Below the pieces are notes generated by a model that worked only from the letters and a program-made list of their open reading frames with translations, did not search any database and was not told the DNA's origin. A program made the translations under genes and the position numbers. From the NCBI RefSeq assembly GCF_019393635.1, contig NC_057864.1:88302382-88366381 (forward strand): DNA of 64,000 bases, written 5' to 3'. Within the stretch, counting starts at the first letter, position 1. Each line of letters starts with the position of its first letter. Source of the stretch: Dromiciops gliroides (taxonomy: Eukaryota > Chordata > Mammalia > Microbiotheria > Microbiotheriidae). This document shows, piece by piece, positions 1 to 12,290 of the stretch.

Positions 1-719
1 TTATTTCTTTTTGATGAATTAATCACCACTTTAAGTATCTGCTACTGTTATACTGGAGAATTCATGTATAAGATGATGTGGTCTACTTGCTAAAAGAAGA
101 TTATGTAACAATGTCTAATATAATCAGCTATTTACATTCGTTTATTATTTATAAGTCATTATACTCTGGGTATGGTTTGGAATTATTGTATATATCACTA
201 ATATATTCTCAGTTATGCAGCATAGCACACATTTTTACCATCATATTGTCTTTGGTGAAATTAATGAGATTTCAGAAATATGGAAACTTATCATTTCAGA
301 GACTAACTTGCTGTGAACTCTGATGCAGGCCCTGGAGAGAATATATGTGCAACAAAAGGAGAGACAGGTATACATAAGTCCATGGTTTGCTTATGATGGT
401 GACTATGTAGAGCACAATTACTAGGCACAGTCCAGTATTCATCCTCTCTCCCTCCTAATTTAACCTAATTTAACTGAACTTACTTATCTTTTTATCTCAC
501 TCAGTTGAATTCACCTGTGGCCTAGCACAATCACTGGCTGTCTCGGAACCATGAGATATGGTATGATAACCTTTCCATAACATTTTCAGGTGTCATGAAC
601 ACATACTAAATTTGACTTTGATCCAGACACACGGTGGTAAAAAGTGTTACTGATTGCAAAATGCTATGCTAAGGTTTAGTAAAAAAAAAAAATACAGCAA
701 TTCAAACAGTTAAAGAAGA
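1..719. other. Intergenic DNA, nothing recognised
   Basis: AT-rich sequence with only short chance open frames and one A-run near 680-691. No repeat family, gene or RNA was recognised. Confidence 0.5.
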
Positions 720-721
720 AA

Positions 722-785
722 TCCAGCTTTCCAGACCAGAGTCCAGAGTCCAGAATCCAGTTTTCCAGACCAGAATCCAGTTTCC
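722..785. repeat. Degenerate short tandem repeat (TCCAGACCAGAG-like units)
   Basis: The words TCCAGACCAGA, GTCCAGA and ATCCAG recur several times in about 60 bp. The repeat lies directly before the retroviral 3' end and may be part of its internal region. Confidence 0.6.
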
Positions 786-1110
786 TCCTGATGACATCTT
801 ACCACTTCAAGAAGACAAGAGAACTCAGAGACTTTATATGAACTGTTTTGCTTTATTAGCTTTTACTATCTCCTTTCTGTTATATACTATCTGTAACATG
901 TACTCTCTGCAGAGGCTCTCCCTTTACAAGACTAATGTCAAAGCGTCGGTTCATGAGGAAAGAAAAAAAAATCACCCCTCTGGACAAAACTTTCCTCTCT
1001 TCCTTTTCTGTATTGTTGTTCGCATATTATTAGTCAGCAAAAGTTATTATATTCTTTTTACTGTTCCATCAAGGAAACATTCCATTTCTTGAGGAAGCAA
1101 AGGGGGGAAA
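786..1110 (+). mobile_element. 3' internal end of an endogenous retrovirus (partial)
   Basis: This stretch ends in a polypurine tract that abuts an LTR, which is the normal layout of a retroviral 3' end. An 84-codon open frame at 838-1092 begins with a hydrophobic stretch followed by a basic tail, as an envelope C-terminus can, but I cannot assign it to env by homology. Gag, pol and the 5' LTR are not seen in the window; the 5' boundary is uncertain. The copy is only a remnant. Confidence 0.55.
1096..1110 (+). promoter_or_regulatory. Polypurine tract (plus-strand primer site)
   Basis: AGCAAAGGGGGGAAA lies immediately before the TG that opens the LTR. In retroviruses this tract resists RNase H and primes plus-strand DNA synthesis, so its position fixes the LTR start at 1111. 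Confidence 0.75.
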
Positions 1111-1570
1111 TGTGGTAAAATATGAAAGTTTTTAACAGTCGGTTAGGATAACTGAAAGACGCCAGTTTTTCAAGGACCACCCTTTTGGGGAGGAGATGAA
1201 CAGTCCGCCTGCTGCGCATGTCAGACTGCCTGCCGGGTTTTTTGACTTCCGGGGTGGAGAGAATGAGAGGAGCCTTTTTTGCCTGCTTGGCGGGACTCCT
1301 GGCGGCGCGGCACAGACGGTCTCCCTCACTCCAAAGGTGGCCTTTTTCGGTTTGGTGAGTTTTTATAAGGAATATAGACTAAGCCTAGATTTAAGACGAT
1401 TTGTACTGTATTTCTATTTTCCTATCCTTCTAATCAACAACACCTTATATACAATAAAGGCTCTATCTAGAAAACCAGAAGCTTCTTCCATTTACTAGTC
1501 TGGGAGATAAATTAAGGGAAGGGTTAAGTAGGGGAGATTTATGATCTAATATCCAATTTTAAATCTCACA
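1111..1570 (+). mobile_element. Retroviral LTR (about 460 bp)
   Basis: The LTR opens TGTGGTAAAA and closes CTCACA, giving TG...CA ends. AATAAA at 1453-1458 is the likely poly(A) signal. A GC-richer block at 1200-1320 probably belongs to U3. The LTR at 33809-34405 has the same start, the same end and a shared CTGTATTTC-ATTTTCCTAT segment, so the two are related. No duplicated target site can be checked because the 5' end of the provirus is missing. Confidence 0.75.
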
Positions 1571-2289
1571 CTTCCTTAACACTAATGGTTTCTTTTTGTT
1601 TTTATAATTTTCAATTCACCTTTTCATTATCCTGTCTTCTCTTCACATGTCATTGCTATAACTGATATTTCAGTGCTCATTCACACCTTCCCATCCTATA
1701 AGACATACATTTTCTTTGATAATTCTACCTGCTGTTTTGGAAGCCTTCCTTTCCATCTCTTGGAACTGTGCACATACCAGTAACACAAAATGTCCATTAT
1801 CAATCTTTGCTCTTCTACTTGATTGGCCCACTTCTTTTTCTAGACATTCATTTCCTAAATAATATCTTTTATGCTACTTTTGGTATCCAAATCTACATCA
1901 TGACATGACACGGAGTATTTACACTTATGACACCTCTCCTTTGCTCTTTCAGTGGCCTACAACTTTAATTCTCTAGAAACTGCGATATTCCATGAGTCAT
2001 CTATGCAACATCTCTAGAATAATATTACCCTATATTTTTTTCAAATGTATACACTTTACATTTAACAAATCTCTGTCAATGCGAAAAACATAATCATTCT
2101 CAAGACCTAATTCCATTAGTCTTTGCTAATAACATAAAAGACTTCTAAAAGCTCATTACTATATGTTAAAACATAAGTTTTCTAGTGTTAACAAAGGGTT
2201 GGACCTAGGCCAGGGAAAAGAAATTGTGGGGGAAATTAACAGAAAAGAAATGCTGACAGAGAATGAAAGGTAAAAGGAATAGACTCATG
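1571..2289. other. Unassigned AT-rich DNA
   Basis: No recognised gene or repeat. The pyrimidine-rich part at 1610-1990 resembles decayed L2, but too weakly to call. Confidence 0.4.
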
Positions 2290-2635
2290 AAAGTCCCTAC
2301 ATCATTTTCCTAAAGTTCAGTAAACTCCAGTATTCCCAATAACCTCAAAAATCAAATATAAACACCTCTCTTTGGCATTTAAAGACCTTTTTAACTTGAC
2401 CTCAACCTACCTGACTTGCCTTATTCTGTATTGTTTCCCTTCATGCAGCCTACAATCCAACCAAACTTGCTTTCTTATTATTCCTTATACACACTTCATG
2501 CCCCATCTCTATGCTTTTGCATTAATTGTTATAAATATCTAGAATTCACTGTCTCCTCATCTCTGCCTCGTCTTGCTGACTCAAAGTCTTGCCCTCCCTC
2601 TACTGCACCACCTAAATGTGTATGATCACCATTCT
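2290..2635 (+). mobile_element. L2 LINE fragment, sense
   Basis: Phrases typical of the L2 3' region in mammals are readable: 'CTCTTTGGCATTTAAAGACC', 'CCAACCAAACTTGCTTTCTTATT' in part, and 'CTCTATGCTTTTGCATT'. The open frames at 2416-2779 are remnants of this noncoding part, not a gene. Confidence 0.65.
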
Positions 2636-2854
2636 TCTGTGGGAAAAAATGTCTGGGGAGAAGTTCCATTTCTGCTTAAATTAAGCCAGAATTTTTCATT
2701 AACAGTGGAACATTTTTTTGGTTTGTTTTCACTTAGTAGTAAACTGTGGATGCTATTTGGGTCCCTGAGGTGTTATTAGAGAAAACCAGTGTAATATAGA
2801 TTATTGCCTATTGGACTTGGAGTCAACATCAGTATTTGAAGCCCTTCTCTAGAT

Positions 2855-3895
2855 TAAGGGAAGAGATGGAGCCAAGATGGTAGAGAGAAGCCAGGAAGTT
2901 ACCTGAGCTCTCCCAAGTTTTCCTCAAAAACAACATTAAATCAAGTCTCTAAACAGATTCTGGAACTACAGAATCTACAAAAAGAAAGAGAGACATGATC
3001 TTCTAACTTGAGATAATTTAGAAGACTTCAGGAAAGGTCTGTCTCACTTGGGCGAAAGGGGAGCACAGCATCAGCAGGAGGCTACTGGACACAACATAAA
3101 TCAGTCACTAAGGCCCCTTGGTCTTGACTCAGAAGGCTGGTGGTACAACAGGCCATTTGTGAAACATGCCAACCCTGGCCGAGAGGGCAAACTGCCAGCT
3201 AGAGAACCACCCATAGGACAGGCATGACTTGGCCAAGCCATCTCAGCACAAGGAGCAAGCCCAGGGTGGTGAGGAATTCAAAGCCACAGAGGCCTCAGAG
3301 CAGAAAGCCAGTGACCAGTCCCCTATCCCCCAGCAGAAGAAGCTTGCAACAATGGCCCCTTGTGCCCCAAGAGCAGACCTCAATTTTATAAGTTTAAAAA
3401 TAGGCTACAATATGAGTAAGAATATAAAAGGACCCTTACCATTGACAGCTTCTATGGAGACAGGGAGGATCAAAACACAAACTCAGATGAGAGCAATACT
3501 GTCAAAATGTCACATGTCTAGCTTCAAGTGAGAAGATGATCTGGTCTCAAGACCAAAAAGCCTTCTTGGAAGAGTCCAAAAATGCTTTTAAAAATCAAAT
3601 GAGAGAGGTAGAAGAAAAAATGGGAAACAAAATTAGAGAAATGAGAGTTGAACTGGCAAAAAAGAAGCACAAAAATTGACTGGAGAAAACAATTCCATAA
3701 AAAATACAATTGGCCAAATGGGGAAAAAATTGGCCAAATGGAAAAGGAGGTGCAAAAGCTTACTGAGGAAAATAATGCTTTAAAAATTAAAATTGGGCAG
3801 ATGGAAGCTAATGACTCCATGAGACACCAAGAATCTGTCAAGCAGAATCAAAAGGCTGAAAAAAATAGAAAAAAAAAGTGAAATACCTCATTGAA
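2855..3895 (+). mobile_element. L1/HAL1 5' end: 5' UTR and ORF1 N-terminus, 3' part absent
   Basis: It opens with AGATGGAGCCAAGATGG, the usual L1 5' UTR start, and matches the 5' UTR of the element at 59596. From about 3450 a broken ORF1 follows. Repeated TTGGCCAAATGG words and Lys/Glu/Gln-rich heptads at 3600-3880 mark the coiled coil, the trimerisation part of ORF1p. Homology stops at about 3895, inside ORF1. L1 copies usually lose the 5' end, so a copy with only the 5' end suggests a later deletion or break. Confidence 0.8.
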
Positions 3896-4547
3896 GTCCC
3901 TCTCTAACACCTACTATCTATTATACAGAGGACTTTGAAATTTAACTCTTCAAAGGTACTTTCAGGAGAGAATATTGCTTACTAACATTTTCCCTTGGTT
4001 GCCAAGTTATAAAATGTCCATAACAAGAAATTCAAGAAGTAATGAATTGTGTGTGTATTCACTTTAAAAGCTTCATCACTAACCAAGAGCAGGACTGACA
4101 AGGACCAGTAATCAAATACAGACAAAGAATGCCAAGCATTGAAGTTTAAATTTAGAATCTTCGGGCATTTTAAGTAAGAATGAAATAAGCCATCTGTCTT
4201 CTAGAATAATTGTATCCTCATGTTTTGATCCTTTAAAAAGTTCTTGCCATTTTAAGAATTGCTATTTCCTGAAATTAAATCTTGATGAATTCTAGTTCAT
4301 TCACATATGTGAATATCACTAAAAGATGAATGATATTTCATAACACTCAGCATCTTTGTTGTCAATTCAAAGAACCACAGGCAAATTCTGGTGTTAATTC
4401 TCTCATCAGATACTTATTTTCTCTCATTAATAAGTATAAAAAATATTACTTTTAGCTGAAAAAATGTGAATCCAAAGGACAAACTAGGTTTAATGGGTAA
4501 ACATTACAAAGGAACTCATTTTAGTTTAATTTAAGGAAAGTTTTTCT
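3896..4547. other. Unassigned DNA
   Basis: AT-rich DNA between the L1 fragment and the AK6 retrocopy. Nothing was recognised. Confidence 0.45.
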
Positions 4548-4561
4548 AACAATTAGGGCAA
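4548..4561. repeat. Target-site duplication, left copy (AK6 retrocopy)
   Basis: AACAATTAGGGCAA is repeated exactly at 5588-5601. The pair bounds the retrocopy. Confidence 0.88.
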
Positions 4562-5587
<1,026 letters not shown>

Positions 5588-5601
5588 AACAATTAGGGCA
5601 A
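5588..5601. repeat. Target-site duplication, right copy (AK6 retrocopy)
   Basis: Exact 14-bp match to 4548-4561, placed directly after the A-rich tail. This is the mark of L1-type retroposition. Confidence 0.88.
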
Positions 5602-5857
5602 TCCACAAGTGCAACATGGCACAGTGGGTGGTGTGCTGGACCCGGAGTCAGGAAAATTCATTTTCCTGAGATCAAATCTGGCCTCAGATACTTAGTAGCT
5701 ATGTGACCCTGAGCAAGTCACTTAACCCCATTTGCTTCCTCAACTGTAAAATGAACTAGAGAAGGAAATGGCAAACCACTCCAGTATCTTTGCCAAGAGA
5801 ACCCCAAATAGGGCCAAAAAGAATTGGACATAACTGAAAAACAACTAAAACAAAATT
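5602..5857 (+). mobile_element. MAR1-like CORE-SINE
   Basis: A tRNA-like head (GGCACAGTGGGTGGTGTGCTGG, box A region) and 'GATCAAATCTGGCCTCAGA' are followed by 'CACTTAACCCCATTTGC' and an RTE-like tail containing GGAAATGGCAAACCACTCCA and TATCTTTGCCAAGA. The AK6 copy landed at the 5' edge of this SINE. Confidence 0.8.
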
Positions 5858-6630
5858 GTAATAGTATACTTTGGGCCACAATGAGTTTCCTATCATAGGG
5901 GGTAATCAAACGAAGGTAGAGGATCATTTTTATCTATTTTGTTGAAGGAGGCTTGGAGGTGCCTAGATATGGTAAGCTCTCACCAATCAGGGTAGCAGGG
6001 CCCCAAAGGAGTGGATGGAGACCTGGCTGGGAGGGAGTAGCTATGACAGGAGCATGTAAGAAAATGCTAAATATTTAAATGAAACATTTAAACATTAAAT
6101 AAATATCTAAATATCAACTATAAATCAAATAATTACATATTAAGTATAAATTAACGTTTAAATAGTATATAAATTAAATATTTAAATATTATATCCAAAT
6201 TAAATATTTAATGCTGACTTTAAAAGAGTATCTCCATGCTCCAAGTAAAAGATCACATATAGTTTCGAAAATATAAGTGTTAGAAAAAGCAATCTCCTAT
6301 AACTCTGTAGCATCAAATCCCAATAAATCCATCTCCTTCTGAGAAAAGTTCAGGTCCATGTGTACTCTTCCTGGTAGTCCATAGTCACACCCTTGAATGT
6401 TGCTGATTCTGATGGAAGGCAGATATCTGGAGCACAAGGACCTTTTTTTTTTTTTTTTTTTTTTTGCCTCCACTACGTTCACTGCTCTTACAGAGGGCAT
6501 TGGGATATGAAGTGAGCCAAGGTCTTCCTCACTCAGAGGTCAGTTCTCCCCCTCCTGTGGCATACTGCCTCTTTTGAAAGTCAGACCTTGACACAGTGTT
6601 GCCACCATGCAGTAAGAGGCAGGAAGTAAG
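5858..6630. other. Unassigned DNA with AT-rich block and T-run
   Basis: Positions 6061-6215 are a low-complexity stretch built of AAATATTTAA-like words. A 23-base T-run lies at 6443-6465. The rest was not recognised. Confidence 0.5.
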
Positions 6631-7110
6631 GCAACTAGCATTTATTAAAAACTTTACTGTGTGTCAGGCACTGTGCTTTGTACGAGAGCAGAATAAAAAC
6701 ACAAAAACTATAATACAGAATAGAATATCATGCTAACAAGTAAAGAGTACACAGGACTAGGTGAGATATAAAGAAAGAGAAATGATTTCCAACAGGCTGA
6801 GTGAGCAGAGGCTTCATGGAAGAAGTGGTATTTACTTTAATAGATGGGCAGGATTTTGACAACTAGAGATGAAGGAAGAAGCTGTTTCATGCATAAAGAA
6901 TGACAGGAGTAATGACATAAGGACAATTAGTATGAAATAAGACTGGAGAGATAAGCAGTTTCAATTTCCTGGAGCACCTTGAAAGCTGAAGTAAGGAGTA
7001 TATAATTGGAAGTCACTGAACAGTTTTGAGGAGGGGAGAATGTAATAGGGGCTGGGAATAACAACAATTAATCTAGCATTTTGGGCTAGAGTAGAAAAGA
7101 TCAGAAGTAT
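6631..7110 (-). mobile_element. L2/CR1-type LINE 3' region, antisense
   Basis: The plus strand begins 'AGCATTTATTAAAAACTTTACTGTGTGTCAGGCACTG' (shortened here), the reverse of an L2-type 3' end. It continues into the 'GGAAGAAGTGGTATTTACTT' and 'GACTGGAGAGATAAGCAG' blocks found in the other antisense copies. Confidence 0.65.
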
Positions 7111-7130
7111 GGAGATTTGTTGAGATCGAT

Positions 7131-7145
7131 CTCTCTCTCTCTCTC

Positions 7146-7186
<41 letters not shown>
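7131..7186. repeat. (CT)n(GT)n microsatellite
   Basis: About eight CT units followed by about nineteen GT units. It directly abuts the A-tail side of the antisense SINE at 7187, so it probably grew from that tail. Confidence 0.85.
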
Positions 7187-7189
<3 letters not shown>

Positions 7190-7327
7190 TAAATGGGCCA
7201 ATGAGGGTTAAGTGACTTGCCCAGGGTCACACAGCTAGTGAGTGTTAAGTGTCTGAGGCTGGATTTGAACTCAGGTCCTCCTGAAGCCAGGGCAAGTGCT
7301 TTATCCACTGAGCCACCTAGCTGCCCC
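7187..7327 (-). mobile_element. WSINE1-like tRNA-SINE
   Basis: Reads in reverse from GGGCCAATGAGGGTTAAGTG to CCACCTAGCTGCCCC. Box B (GGATTTGAACTC on the plus strand) and box A (ATCCACTGAGCCA) are intact. It mixes features of the two subfamilies (TTAACACT but CCTCATTGGCCC). Confidence 0.9.
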
Positions 7328-8205
7328 CTGTTAAGAGATTTCTACATAAATCCTGGAAGGTGGTAGTGAGGACCTGCAAAAGAGTAGTAGGAGTTAGAAT
7401 ACAAAAGAGAAATTATTTTTGAGAGAAATTTCAGAGGGAGAACCTATAGGATTTTTTGAATGATGGGATGTGGAAGAGAAGAGAAATGGGAAAGTTTAGT
7501 TTTGATTATCTTTTAAGTATGAATTATATGTTTGTTTTAAAGAAGCAAAATGAACATATTTTAACCATTTTGGTAGCTCAAAGAACATTGGTATAATTAG
7601 GATAAGAATATCAAATGACATCGTGTACACAAAAAATTTTGTAAAGCTACCTCAAAGTGTTACCTAAAATGCAAACTATATTTTTTAGTAAAGCATGGAT
7701 TGGTCTAGCTAGCCTCTGGGGTTCTTTTTCAACAGATTCTGTGAAGTATTGTGGATTTTTGGAGCTCAGTCAATAAAAATAATGATAATATTAAATATAA
7801 TATCATTTCTAACAATTGGAGACTGATAAAGACTCTGGTAAAATACATAATGGAGATGACCCTGGGTTCTGAAGGAATACACCAGATGAATGAAAGCTAC
7901 CAACTATAGAGGTATCAGGATGTTTCAGACAATAAGACATCTGTACAACATATGCCTGCTAACATAGCCAAGTTCAGCAAGTCTCATTTCTAGAAGATTT
8001 GGCATTAGCATCTCATGGAGATCACTTTCATTGATGGAGCAAGTGCTTATATCAATTAAATCATTCATCTTTGAAGTAGTTAGTGATGAGTCCAACATAT
8101 CTAGTTATTAGAGGACTTCTCTCCCCAATTATTCAGGCCAGAGATGATTTTTAAAACCTCCAGAAATAAGAAAAAACACTGTGTACTTGTAGATCTGAAC
8201 AAACA
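7328..8205. other. Unassigned DNA
   Basis: About 880 bp of AT-rich sequence without a recognisable gene or repeat. Confidence 0.45.
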
Positions 8206-8321
8206 TATTGACATGTCCCTATTACCTCAAGGATTAAATATAAATTCCTCTCTCTGATATTTAAATCTCTTCATAACCTGAACCCTATCCACCTTTCTAA
8301 GAATATAGAGCAGTATTCCTT
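8206..8321 (+). mobile_element. L2 fragment, sense, left part
   Basis: 'ACCTCAAGGATTAAATATAA' and 'CTCTGATATTTAAATCTCTT' are L2 3'-region phrases. The element resumes after the SINE at 8541. Confidence 0.65.
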
Positions 8322-8540
8322 TTCAGTGTTGTTTTTTTCATTCATGTCCTGCTCTTCGTGACACCTTTTTGGGGTTTTCTTGGTAAAGATACTAGAGTTT
8401 GTTAGCATTTCATTCTCCAGCTCATTTTACAGATGAGGAATTTGAGGCAGAGGATTAAGTAACTCATCCAGGGTTTGAACTCAGGTCCTCCTGACTCCAG
8501 GGTCAATGCCATATCTACTGTACCACCTAATTGACCTTTT
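8322..8540 (-). mobile_element. MAR1-like CORE-SINE inside L2
   Basis: Reverse orientation: the RTE-like tail comes first (TTTTTGGGGTTTTCTTGGTA, CCAGCTCATTTTACAGATGA) and the tRNA head last (GGTTTGAACTCAGGTCCTCC). It splits the L2 copy. Confidence 0.8.
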
Positions 8541-8870
8541 TAATTTCTTCTTTTATTTAATTTCTCCTTTTCATAAACTCCATATTACATACATAAAGCT
8601 CTATGTTGGTCCTCATGCACAACACTCCATTTCACATCTTCTTTAAACTGGCTGTCCCTTCTGCCTGAAATGTTCTCACTCTTAGAATGTCTGATTTCCA
8701 ACGAGGGTTTTCCTGATCTTCAAACCTACCATTTCCACCATCTGTTTGAGATCTCCCTCTGAAAGTTACCTTGCATTCAATTTCTATATTCCTCTGTTTG
8801 AATCTAAGCCTCTAAAAGTCAGAGACTGCTTCACTTTTGTCTCCTCTGTGCTCAACATAAAGTAGTTATT
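8541..8870 (+). mobile_element. L2 fragment, sense, right part
   Basis: 'CTGGCTGTCCCTTCTGCCTG', 'GAAATGTTCTCAC' and 'CTCAACATAAAGTAG' follow the order of an L2 3' end. Confidence 0.7.
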
Positions 8871-8884
8871 GCCTTTTGATTAAT

Positions 8885-9205
8885 TTATAATAGTTAATAT
8901 TTATATTATACTTTAAAGTTTGGAAAGCTTTGCATATATGATTTCATTTGATCCTCATTATAACTCCATAAGGTAAGTGCTACTACTTTTACCATTTTAT
9001 AGATGAGGCAACTGGAGCTCATAACAGTGAGTGCTTAATAAATGTTTATCAATTGACTGACAGACTGATTGACTGATTGATTTATTGATTGATTGACTGA
9101 TTGATTGATTGAAGGGGCTTGCCCAGAAATACATAACTACTACATGTTTGTGGTTTTCCTGATTCAAAGTCCAATGTTCTACCTATTACAACAACTTGCT
9201 GCCTC
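8885..9205 (-). mobile_element. MIR SINE, antisense, with an L2 tail inside it
   Basis: 'CATTTGATCCTCATTATAAC', 'CCATTTTATAGATGAGGCAA' and 'GGGGCTTGCCCAGAAATACA' give the MIR core. Between them, 9028-9112 is a sense L2 3' tip (GTGCTTAATAAATGTTTATC) followed by TGAT/TGAC tetranucleotide repeats. Confidence 0.75.
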
Positions 9206-10035
9206 ATGATTCAGAAAGTCAAAATTAATTGTTTTTCTTAATTTGGAGTTATACTATTATTTGTATAAGTTGAGTTTAGGATAGAGAATGGATAGGAATT
9301 GAATCTTTCATAAATCAATCTATAAATATACTATGATTCACTGTCATTACACCAAGGGATATTTAGTTTCCATTGACTTACTTCATTTTTCCCCAATGCA
9401 AATAGTAATACAGGAAAGTATGCAACTCAGACTCAAACCATGTGGTCTTTATGCAAGTAGAACTCAGTGGAATTTTTAGCAGCATACACAATATAAGGTT
9501 GTTCTTAGGATTTTATATTTTATTTTAAGCTTATGGAACATTTTTAATGTCTGACTGGTGCCAAAGATGAACAAATGACTTTCAATCCCCTAACAAAGAA
9601 GCTTTCTCTACATCTATAATTCAATGGATACCAAAAAAAAGACATAAAAAGTTTGGCTTCCTGCCTAGTACCTGTCTTGTATAAACAAAAGAGTCCTCAA
9701 ATACAAGTGACACTCTTCATTGCTCACTTGTGTTCATTACTTCCCCCAAGAGATCTTTTGTAAATGCTATTCTATTCAACAATTTTGTTGCTAAAGCACT
9801 TTCCCTAACAAAAGGCCCCATCATCCTGCTTACAAAAATATTGCTCTACTTAGTGCAAGTCTACCTATAATAAAATCTAAGAACGTTAAATGTTGCCATG
9901 TGTTAGTCTCAAATAAATATTGCTTCTGAACAGAGGCTGAATATAGAGCACTTTGAGAAATCTTTAGACTCTGTAAGGGGGAAAAATGCATCTTCTAAAT
10001 ATTTTTGTCTATTTATAATTATGTAAACAAGTAGC
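9206..10035. other. Unassigned DNA
   Basis: About 830 bp with no repeat or gene recognised; may be old unique intergenic sequence. Confidence 0.45.
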
Positions 10036-10150
10036 ACTGCTGTACTAAATAGAATGTTTGGCTCAGAATGAGGAGATCTGGGTTCAAATCTTGACCCTAA
10101 GGCTTTCTAGCTTTGACACCCCAGGCAAGTCACAATTTTATGTGCACCTA
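10036..10150 (+). mobile_element. MIR SINE fragment
   Basis: 'TTTGGCTCAGAATGAGGAGA', 'CTGGGTTCAAATCTTGACCC' and 'CAGGCAAGTCACAATTTTAT' follow the MIR order (head, box B, core). Confidence 0.6.
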
Positions 10151-10415
10151 AGAGTGCTCAATGCCAATGAAATCACAGAACTTTCATATCTCTGTGTGAT
10201 AATTAGGTCATTTAAATCATAATTTGATAACTTTCCAGGACTTAAAGAAAATATGCTTGCAATTTGGTTTCATTGTCAGATGTTTGGGAAAATGTTATGA
10301 CAAATTCAATTGAATTTTATAATTAAGTTGGGTGTCACAAATCTGGCTTGAAATGTGACTTCACATTTCAAAAAATAGTAATCTTTGAAGAATTGGATAA
10401 TGGGAAAGAACAACC

Positions 10416-11145
10416 AATCAATCAATAAATCTACAAGTATTTATTAAGTATCTACTACGTCCCAAATATTATGCTTGGCACTAGGAATGCAATTGCAAAG
10501 AAAGAAACAATTTGTACACCTAAGGTAGTTATATTCTAATTGGGGAGATAACATATGTGTGTATTTTGTATATACACATATATAGAGGGAATTAGATTGA
10601 TTAAATAAATGTAAATATTATACAAGCTTGTTAAATGTGAGTTAATGGAAGGCCTAAGTGGTTAGGGGAATCAAGAATGGCTCCATTCAGAAATAGTCTT
10701 CGAGCTGCATGTTAAAGGAGAAAGACTATTTGGTAGAAATGTTGAGTAGTTCATTCCAGGCATGTGATACTATCACTATAAAGGCATAGAGATGGAATAT
10801 AGTGCATCATGTGTGAAAATAGAAAGTCAATTTGACTGGATAACAGAGTGCATGAGGAGTAATGTCCAATGAGGTTGAAAAGATAGGTTGGAGCCAGGTA
10901 CATTGGGCCTTAAAGCTGAACAAAGGAGTCTACTTATCAAAAAAACAATAGCAAGCCAATGGAGTTGATGGGTAGGAAGGTTATATTGTCAAATCTGTGT
11001 TGAAGTAAAATTATTTTAGCAACAGTGTGTAGGATAGACTGGAATAAGAAGAGATGCCATATGTCTGGAGATAGGTATATATTATTTTAATTTTCAAAAC
11101 AAGAAGGTAGATGCTTCAAACAACAGGCTGATGGCAGTGGTATCA
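10416..11145 (-). mobile_element. L2/CR1-type LINE 3' region, antisense
   Basis: Begins 'AAGTATTTATTAAGTATCTA' and 'ATTATGCTTGGCACTAGGAA', the reverse of an L2-type end. It then passes through 'AGTTCATTCCAGGCATGTGA' and 'GAGCCAGGTACATTGGGCCT', blocks shared with the copies at 18018, 19536 and 38456. Confidence 0.7.
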
Positions 11146-11149
11146 ATGT

Positions 11150-11965
11150 CTAGAAAAAAATTTTAACATATTTGAAAGATGTTTTGGCAGGACTTGGAGA
11201 AGTAGTGATCACTATGATGCAGTATGGGTTCATTAAAAAGAACATGCCAGAGTAATCTAATTTCCTTTAGACAAGATTACTAGATTGATAGATATTAAAG
11301 AAATGTTGTAAGACAATACATATATATGTGTATATATATATATATATATATAAATTTAAAGTTCATCATTACTTCCACTATACCATACTGTCTTTCATGA
11401 AAAAAATGCCATGGTTTTAGTAGACTGCAAGCTCAATATGAATCAATCATATAACTGGACATCTGAAAAAGCTCATTCAATTGTAGGGTTTATTCAGAGA
11501 GACACAGGATCCAAAATTAGGGAAATTATAGTTCCATTACACTCTTCCTTGATCAAATGACACCTAAAGTACTGTATTGAGTTTCAAGTGCCATATTTTA
11601 GGAAAGACATTGATAAACAGGAGCATATCCAAAAGAAGTGGATGAGAATGGTAAGGGAATTGGTGTACATATTATATGAGGATCAGCTGAAAACTTGGCA
11701 AAGATAAGACCCAAAGGGGACATGAGAGTCATCTTAAAGCTTTTTAAAGGCTATATTGTGGAAAAGAAAGAATAGGTTTGTTTGTTCAAAGAGAACTAGG
11801 AATAATGAGAAGAAATTGAAGAAAAGTAGATGTTGGCTTAACTTGGGAAAAAACTTCATAACTGATAATGCTGTTTCAAAGTGAAATGGAAGGTTGCTTC
11901 AGGAGGTAAAGCATAGAAGTCATCTAACAGATAGTGAATGACTACTTGTTAAAGATGTGAAAGAG
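11150..11965 (+). mobile_element. CR1/L3-clade LINE, sense, RT C-terminal part, internally deleted
   Basis: 'ATGCAGTATGGGTTCATTAA' leads to 'AGACAAGATTACTAGATTGA', near the start of the RT palm region in CR1 (a VTRLVD-type motif). An AT repeat at 11322-11352 marks a gap. 'GTAGACTGCAAGCTCAATAT' (a VDCKLSM-type motif), 'ACTGTATTGAGTTTCAAGTG' and 'AAAGGGGACATGAGAGTCAT' then follow the CR1 order. Many stops; dead. Confidence 0.75.
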
Positions 11966-12094
11966 ATTCATGCTCAAATATAAATTGTACTAGAAGTCTC
12001 AGATGTGAAACTCCAAATGTGATATTGTATGTGATTTTTTGACTTCATAAGTTTAAAGATCAGTACGGAAATGTATTCATGTAATCATTTCTAT

Positions 12095-12290
12095 CATAGA
12101 ATCACAAACTCAGAGCTTGGAGGCATTTTAAATAACATCTGGCCCACACCTATTTTATAGGTGAGGAACTTGAGACTTATACAAGTCAAGAATCAAGTCA
12201 AAGGTCACACAGGTAGTAAGCAGCAAGGCTACAGTGTGAATCCATGTCCTCTGACTCTAAAACTAGCTCTTTTTCCACAGTACTTTCAAT
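12095..12290 (-). mobile_element. Old MIR/L3-like repeat, antisense
   Basis: 'CATAGAATCACAAACTCAGA', 'CCTATTTTATAGGTGAGGAA' and 'AAAGGTCACACAGGTAGTAA' form the widespread mammalian pattern that ends in a fill-in of 'CTTTTTCCACAGTA'. Confidence 0.6.

Noticed and set aside
3229-3881. Open frames of 100 and 77 codons as cellular genes
   Set aside because: They lie in the L1 leader and ORF1 coiled-coil region and match the element at 59596.
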